Positions 49,378 through 52,437 of a stretch of 52,437 nt of DNA are shown here, piece by piece. Positions within the stretch are counted from its first letter, which is position 1; each line of letters starts with the position of its first letter. Under the pieces are notes generated by a model. The model saw only the letters and a list, made by a program, of their open reading frames with translations, ran no database searches and was not told where the DNA came from. Source of the stretch: an uncultured Lachnospiraceae bacterium. GTDB taxonomy: Bacteria; Bacillota; Clostridia; Lachnospirales; Lachnospiraceae. The translations under genes and the position numbers were made by a program. The stretch covers positions 1-52,437 of the forward strand of contig CAJURQ010000025.1 in NCBI GenBank assembly GCA_910588955.1, written 5' to 3'.

Positions 49378-50532
49378 TTAGTCGTACAGTATCCGTACTG
49401 CCTTGAAGGGTGTGCGGTAAGATATGTTGGAAATCTTAATTCCCGTCTTGGGACTGCTGGCATGAACCACCTGCCCGTTTCCGATATAGATCGCCACGTG
49501 ATTGATGGTCTTACCCCTCGCGTAGAAAATCAGGTCGCCCGGTTTCGCCTCCGACACCTTGATCGTGGTGCCGCAGTTTGCCTGAGATCTGGAATTTCGG
49601 GGAAGCTTCACGCCGTATTTCTGAAAGACCTTCATCACAAAGCCGGAGCAGTCCGCCCCCTTCGTCAGACTGGTGCCGCCCCACACGTAAGGGTTCCCGA
49701 TAAATTCCTTCGCGTACTGGCACACATCCACACGCACATCGGACACGCCCTGCCCGTAAAGCAGCTCCGTCATGGTGACCGCCGTGCCCAGCTCCGCGCT
49801 GACCTCCACATACTCTGCGGAGACATAAACCTCGTCGTCATCCAGCAAAACCTTGACCCAGTCGCCCTCCACAGCCGCCACTTCCAGCTCCTCGCCCATA
49901 GCAACCAGCGTGATCACCTCAGACTCCGTGTTCGCCTCCGCCCTGACCTTTAAGCTGTCAGTGGTCACTTTGGCAACGGTTACCGCCAGCTCCTCCGCCT
50001 TAAACTTTGCGGGAACGCCCGTCAGCAGATAGTCCAGACTCACATATCCCTCCACGCTGCCAGACTTGATATGCGCCCATGTATCGTCCGAATCGAGCAC
50101 CTCACAGGCGGCGTTTCTGGGGAGTTTCCCCACAAGTCTGCCGTCCTCCGCAGCAATGGCGCGCACATTCAGGTTGTCGCCCACATCCGCGATGCCCAGA
50201 TTCGTATAACCCCAGTTGGCGTTCTTGGCACGCTCGTAGGCAAGCTCGTAATCCTCCGCCGTCTTGTCGGAGATCAGGATCGCGCCCGACCCGATGGCAT
50301 CCTCGTCCAGCACGTCCTGCGCCGTCTCCACCTCCTCCGCGCCATCTTCCTCCACGCTGTCATTCTCCACGCTGTTGCCGCTGACCTGCTTTTCCTCCCA
50401 CGCAGGACCCTTGTCCAGCTTAAGCTGCCCGAACGGCAAAAGATCAGGCACAGGCATGGATGCCTGTACCACAAATGAAGTCAGTAATAAAGTAACGCAT
50501 GTTATTATCAGTAGATTCTTTCTTCTTTTCAT
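49378..50532 (-). CDS. SH3 - NlpC/P60 peptidoglycan hydrolase
   Basis: A 384-residue exported protein: signal peptide (about 1-24), an acidic region (about 40-85), two bacterial SH3 domains (about 111-170 and 183-245) and a C-terminal NlpC/P60 domain. Catalytic Cys295 lies in GADCSGFVMKVF and His345 in INHVAIYIGNGQVVHASS. It should cleave stem peptides or cross-bridges of peptidoglycan, with the SH3 pair binding the wall. It has a consensus promoter and a WalR-type site just downstream of the -10, so control by a WalRK-like system is likely. Confidence 0.94.
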   Translation of the reverse strand: MKRRKNLLIITCVTLLLTSFVVQASMPVPDLLPFGQLKLDKGPAWEEKQVSGNSVENDSVEEDGAEEVETAQDVLDEDAIGSGAILISDKTAEDYELAYERAKNANWGYTNLGIADVGDNLNVRAIAAEDGRLVGKLPRNAACEVLDSDDTWAHIKSGSVEGYVSLDYLLTGVPAKFKAEELAVTVAKVTTDSLKVRAEANTESEVITLVAMGEELEVAAVEGDWVKVLLDDDEVYVSAEYVEVSAELGTAVTMTELLYGQGVSDVRVDVCQYAKEFIGNPYVWGGTSLTKGADCSGFVMKVFQKYGVKLPRNSRSQANCGTTIKVSEAKPGDLIFYARGKTINHVAIYIGNGQVVHASSPKTGIKISNISYRTPFKAVRILYD

Positions 50533-50569
50533 GTGAAGCCGTATCCTTTTCCCCGCATGTCGTTTTTTT

Positions 50570-50586
50570 GTAACATTTTCGTAACA
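50570..50586 (-). promoter_or_regulatory. WalR (YycF)-type operator
   Basis: On the minus strand TGTTAC, five bases (GAAAA), TGTTAC: a perfect fit to the known WalR consensus TGTWAH-N5-TGTWAH. It lies downstream of the -10 of the hydrolase promoter, in the early transcribed region, a position usual for repression. Confidence 0.6.
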
Positions 50587-50597
50587 ATTACGGGGTT

Positions 50598-50626
50598 ATT
50601 ATAACAACCACACTCCTCTCTGTCAA
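50598..50626 (-). promoter_or_regulatory. Consensus promoter of the NlpC/P60 gene
   Basis: Minus-strand TTGACA (50621-50626), 17 bases, TATAAT (50598-50603). Both boxes and the spacer are perfect sigma-A consensus. It lies 12 bases after the stop of the Na/Pi cotransporter gene. Confidence 0.9.
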
Positions 50627-50637
50627 GCAGCGGGCAT

Positions 50638-52272
50638 CTAATTCGGCTCAAAATAGCTGTTTGCAAATGCAATGTTTGTGGCATGATCCGCCACTCTCTC
50701 AAGCCCGGACACGATATCCGAGAACATCGCGCCAGCCTCGGGCGTACACTCGTTGTTGGAAAGCCGCTCGATATGGCGCTGCTGCAGCTCTTTCTCCTTC
50801 TCGTCGATCGCCTCTTCCAGATTTCTGATATCTTCCACATGCTCCTCCGTACTCTTGACAAACATCTCAAAGGAGAAGCGCAAAATCGTATTGACCATGT
50901 CGATCATCTCGCCCAGTTCCCGCTGTGCCGCCTTGGAAAATCCCACGCCAGTCTTTTCCCTCTGCACTGCCGCGTCCACAATGTTCTCCGCATGATCGCC
51001 GATACGCTCGATATCGTTGACCACATGGAACAGGGCGCCGATGCTCTTCAAGTCTTCGATCGGCAGGGTTGTCTGGTTAATTTTCACCAGATAATTCGTG
51101 ATGGCATGACTTAAGAAATCAATGTTCTTCTCCACCTCGTAAACCTCTTCGATCTCCTCCTGATCAAGTGTGATCAGCGCATTCATGGCGCGGTTTAAGT
51201 TCTCGTTCGCAAGGGAGCCCATGCGGTCAAGCTCCTTAATCACTTCCACTACCGCCGTTGCCGGGTTTAATACCACCTTCTCACCGATATATTTGAGCTG
51301 GTAGCTGTCCCGGTAGCCAATCTTCTTGTCGTCGCCGGACACAAGCAGGTAGGTCAGGTTTACGATCTGCTTGATAAAAGGCATCATAATGATAACTTGG
51401 AATATCTTGATCAGGATATGGGCGTACGCAACCATTCTGCCCGGGTCGCCGTGTGCCAGAATAGAGAGTCCGCCGACAATCTGCTCCACCGCCAGCGTAA
51501 ATATTATGTAAACTATAACCGTACCTATCACATTGAATATCAAATGAATCGCCGCCGCCCTCTTCGCGTCCTTCTTACCGCTCAGAGAAGCGAGCAGCGC
51601 GGAGGTGCAGGCGCCGATATTACAGCCGAGAATGATATACATACCGATATCCATACTCATCAGCCCTTGGTTTGCCAGAAGAACCATGATACTGACTGTC
51701 ACGGAGGAACTCTGTATCACCGCCGTCAGTATGGTTCCGAGAAAAACCGCCAGAATCGGGGATTTCAGGGATGCAAACATGAGCAGCACCGCTGGAGAAT
51801 CCTTCATGCCGGACATGGCGCCCGACATGGTGCTCAATCCCATAAAGAGAACGCCGAAGCCGATAATGACCTCCCCCCACCGGGAAACTTTCTGCTTCTT
51901 TACAAACATGACGACAAGCACGCCCACAAGCAGAATCACGGGCGCCGCCTTCTCCAGTTTAAAAGAGACGAGGAGCGCCGTCACCGTCGTACCGATATTC
52001 GCGCCGAATATCACGCCCGCCGCCTGCGTCAGCGTCATCAGTCCAGAGTTTACAAAACTGACTACCATGACCGTACACGCCGAGGAGGACTGGATCACCG
52101 CCGTAAAAAACACACCCACTAAAATCGCCATAAACCGGTTGGTCGTCAACCGCTCCAATATCCCTCTCAGCTTCGCGCCAGCAACTTTCTCGATGCTGTC
52201 GCTCATAATGCGCATACCATACAGGAACAGCCCTAAGCCGCCCGCCATGGAAAGAATGATAGATGCACTCAT
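50638..52272 (-). CDS. Na/Pi cotransporter family protein with PhoU-like C-terminus
   Basis: A 544-residue NptA/YjbB-like protein. The membrane half (about 1-310) has the two inverted PNaS repeats, each with the QSSS motif (AVIQSSSACTVMVV and AVIQSSSVTVSIMV) and the paired GANIGTTVTALL / GCNIGACTSALL. The cytoplasmic C-terminal part (about 340-540) is helical, with two PhoU-like segments (VVNDIERIGDHAENIVDA and SGLERVADHATNIAFA). It moves phosphate with sodium, probably controlled by the PhoU-like tail. The distance from GGAAGG to the ATG is long. Phosphate supply fits the ppk-ppx genes elsewhere in the window, but no direct link is shown. Confidence 0.93.
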   Translation of the reverse strand: MSASIILSMAGGLGLFLYGMRIMSDSIEKVAGAKLRGILERLTTNRFMAILVGVFFTAVIQSSSACTVMVVSFVNSGLMTLTQAAGVIFGANIGTTVTALLVSFKLEKAAPVILLVGVLVVMFVKKQKVSRWGEVIIGFGVLFMGLSTMSGAMSGMKDSPAVLLMFASLKSPILAVFLGTILTAVIQSSSVTVSIMVLLANQGLMSMDIGMYIILGCNIGACTSALLASLSGKKDAKRAAAIHLIFNVIGTVIVYIIFTLAVEQIVGGLSILAHGDPGRMVAYAHILIKIFQVIIMMPFIKQIVNLTYLLVSGDDKKIGYRDSYQLKYIGEKVVLNPATAVVEVIKELDRMGSLANENLNRAMNALITLDQEEIEEVYEVEKNIDFLSHAITNYLVKINQTTLPIEDLKSIGALFHVVNDIERIGDHAENIVDAAVQREKTGVGFSKAAQRELGEMIDMVNTILRFSFEMFVKSTEEHVEDIRNLEEAIDEKEKELQQRHIERLSNNECTPEAGAMFSDIVSGLERVADHATNIAFANSYFEPN

Positions 52273-52328
52273 CTCAATTCAGATATCCTTCCTTTGTTCT
52301 TTTCCCCATTGAAAAGCTACACGGTTCT

Positions 52329-52357
52329 ATTGTATCGAAAAAAAAATCCTCTTACAA
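52329..52357 (-). promoter_or_regulatory. Promoter of the Na/Pi cotransporter gene
   Basis: Minus-strand TTGTAA (52352-52357), 17 bases including a run of nine T, TACAAT (52329-52334), about 57 bases upstream of the start. The remaining bases to the window end show no gene. Confidence 0.7.
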
Positions 52358-52437
52358 CCCCTTACGACAAAAAAAGACTCACGTGTGAATTATAATTTTA
52401 AATTCTACCCATACACCTCTTATGTAGAACTTAGTCT

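Overview
The window reads as chromosomal DNA of a GC-rich, anaerobic Firmicute of the Clostridia, most likely Lachnospiraceae. This is inferred from the pyruvate phosphate dikinase, the two-subunit PyrB/PyrI, the ABC importer without its own ATPase, the many AGGAGG-type ribosome binding sites and the sigma-A-like promoters (one is TTGACA-N17-TATAAT). No rRNA, tRNA, CRISPR array, transposase or prophage gene was seen, and no gap between genes exceeds about 300 bases.

Region 1 (1-14.4 kb, all minus strand): ppdK; a membrane-anchored glycerophosphodiesterase; a HlyD/RND-type adaptor; two MalG/MalF-type permeases; two paralogous 813-820 residue lipoproteins that each join an Asp-box beta-propeller-like N-terminal half to a sugar-type solute-binding C-terminal half; and two smaller acidic lipoproteins. 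No ATPase is encoded with the permeases.

Region 2 (14.4-24.3 kb) is a signalling island: a Cache-type chemoreceptor, a membrane hybrid histidine kinase with two receiver domains, a soluble hybrid kinase with one receiver, and, divergently, an OmpR-type regulator with its kinase. The chemoreceptor is preceded by a 14-base direct repeat with a 21-base period.

Region 3 (24.3-36 kb): an unrecognised 276-residue protein, an ABC-F ATPase, a PHP phosphoesterase and a HAD phosphatase. A minus-strand run follows: pheA, a DUF815-type AAA ATPase, ppx, ppk, maf and a small acidic protein. This couples polyphosphate metabolism to housekeeping genes.

Region 4 (36-47.5 kb): a DUF5050-like membrane-anchored protein; the folate run folC-folE-folP-folBK; a CmpB-like membrane protein; a PH-domain protein; a nitroreductase; pyrB-pyrI; and rpsO-pnp-HD-GYP, with a promoter, a leader and intergenic hairpins.

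Region 5 (47.6-52.4 kb): an AT-richer polytopic membrane protein whose 5' end is split by a G8 tract; a small membrane protein; an SH3-NlpC/P60 cell-wall hydrolase with a consensus promoter and a perfect WalR-type TGTTAC-N5-TGTTAC site; and a Na/Pi cotransporter with a PhoU-like tail.

The most unusual non-coding signal is a dispersed two-hairpin element placed directly after stop codons. Its two full copies (12498-12592 and 26954-27047) differ by paired changes that preserve the stems, and shortened copies lie near 5.4, 7.34, 28.8 and 34.75 kb.
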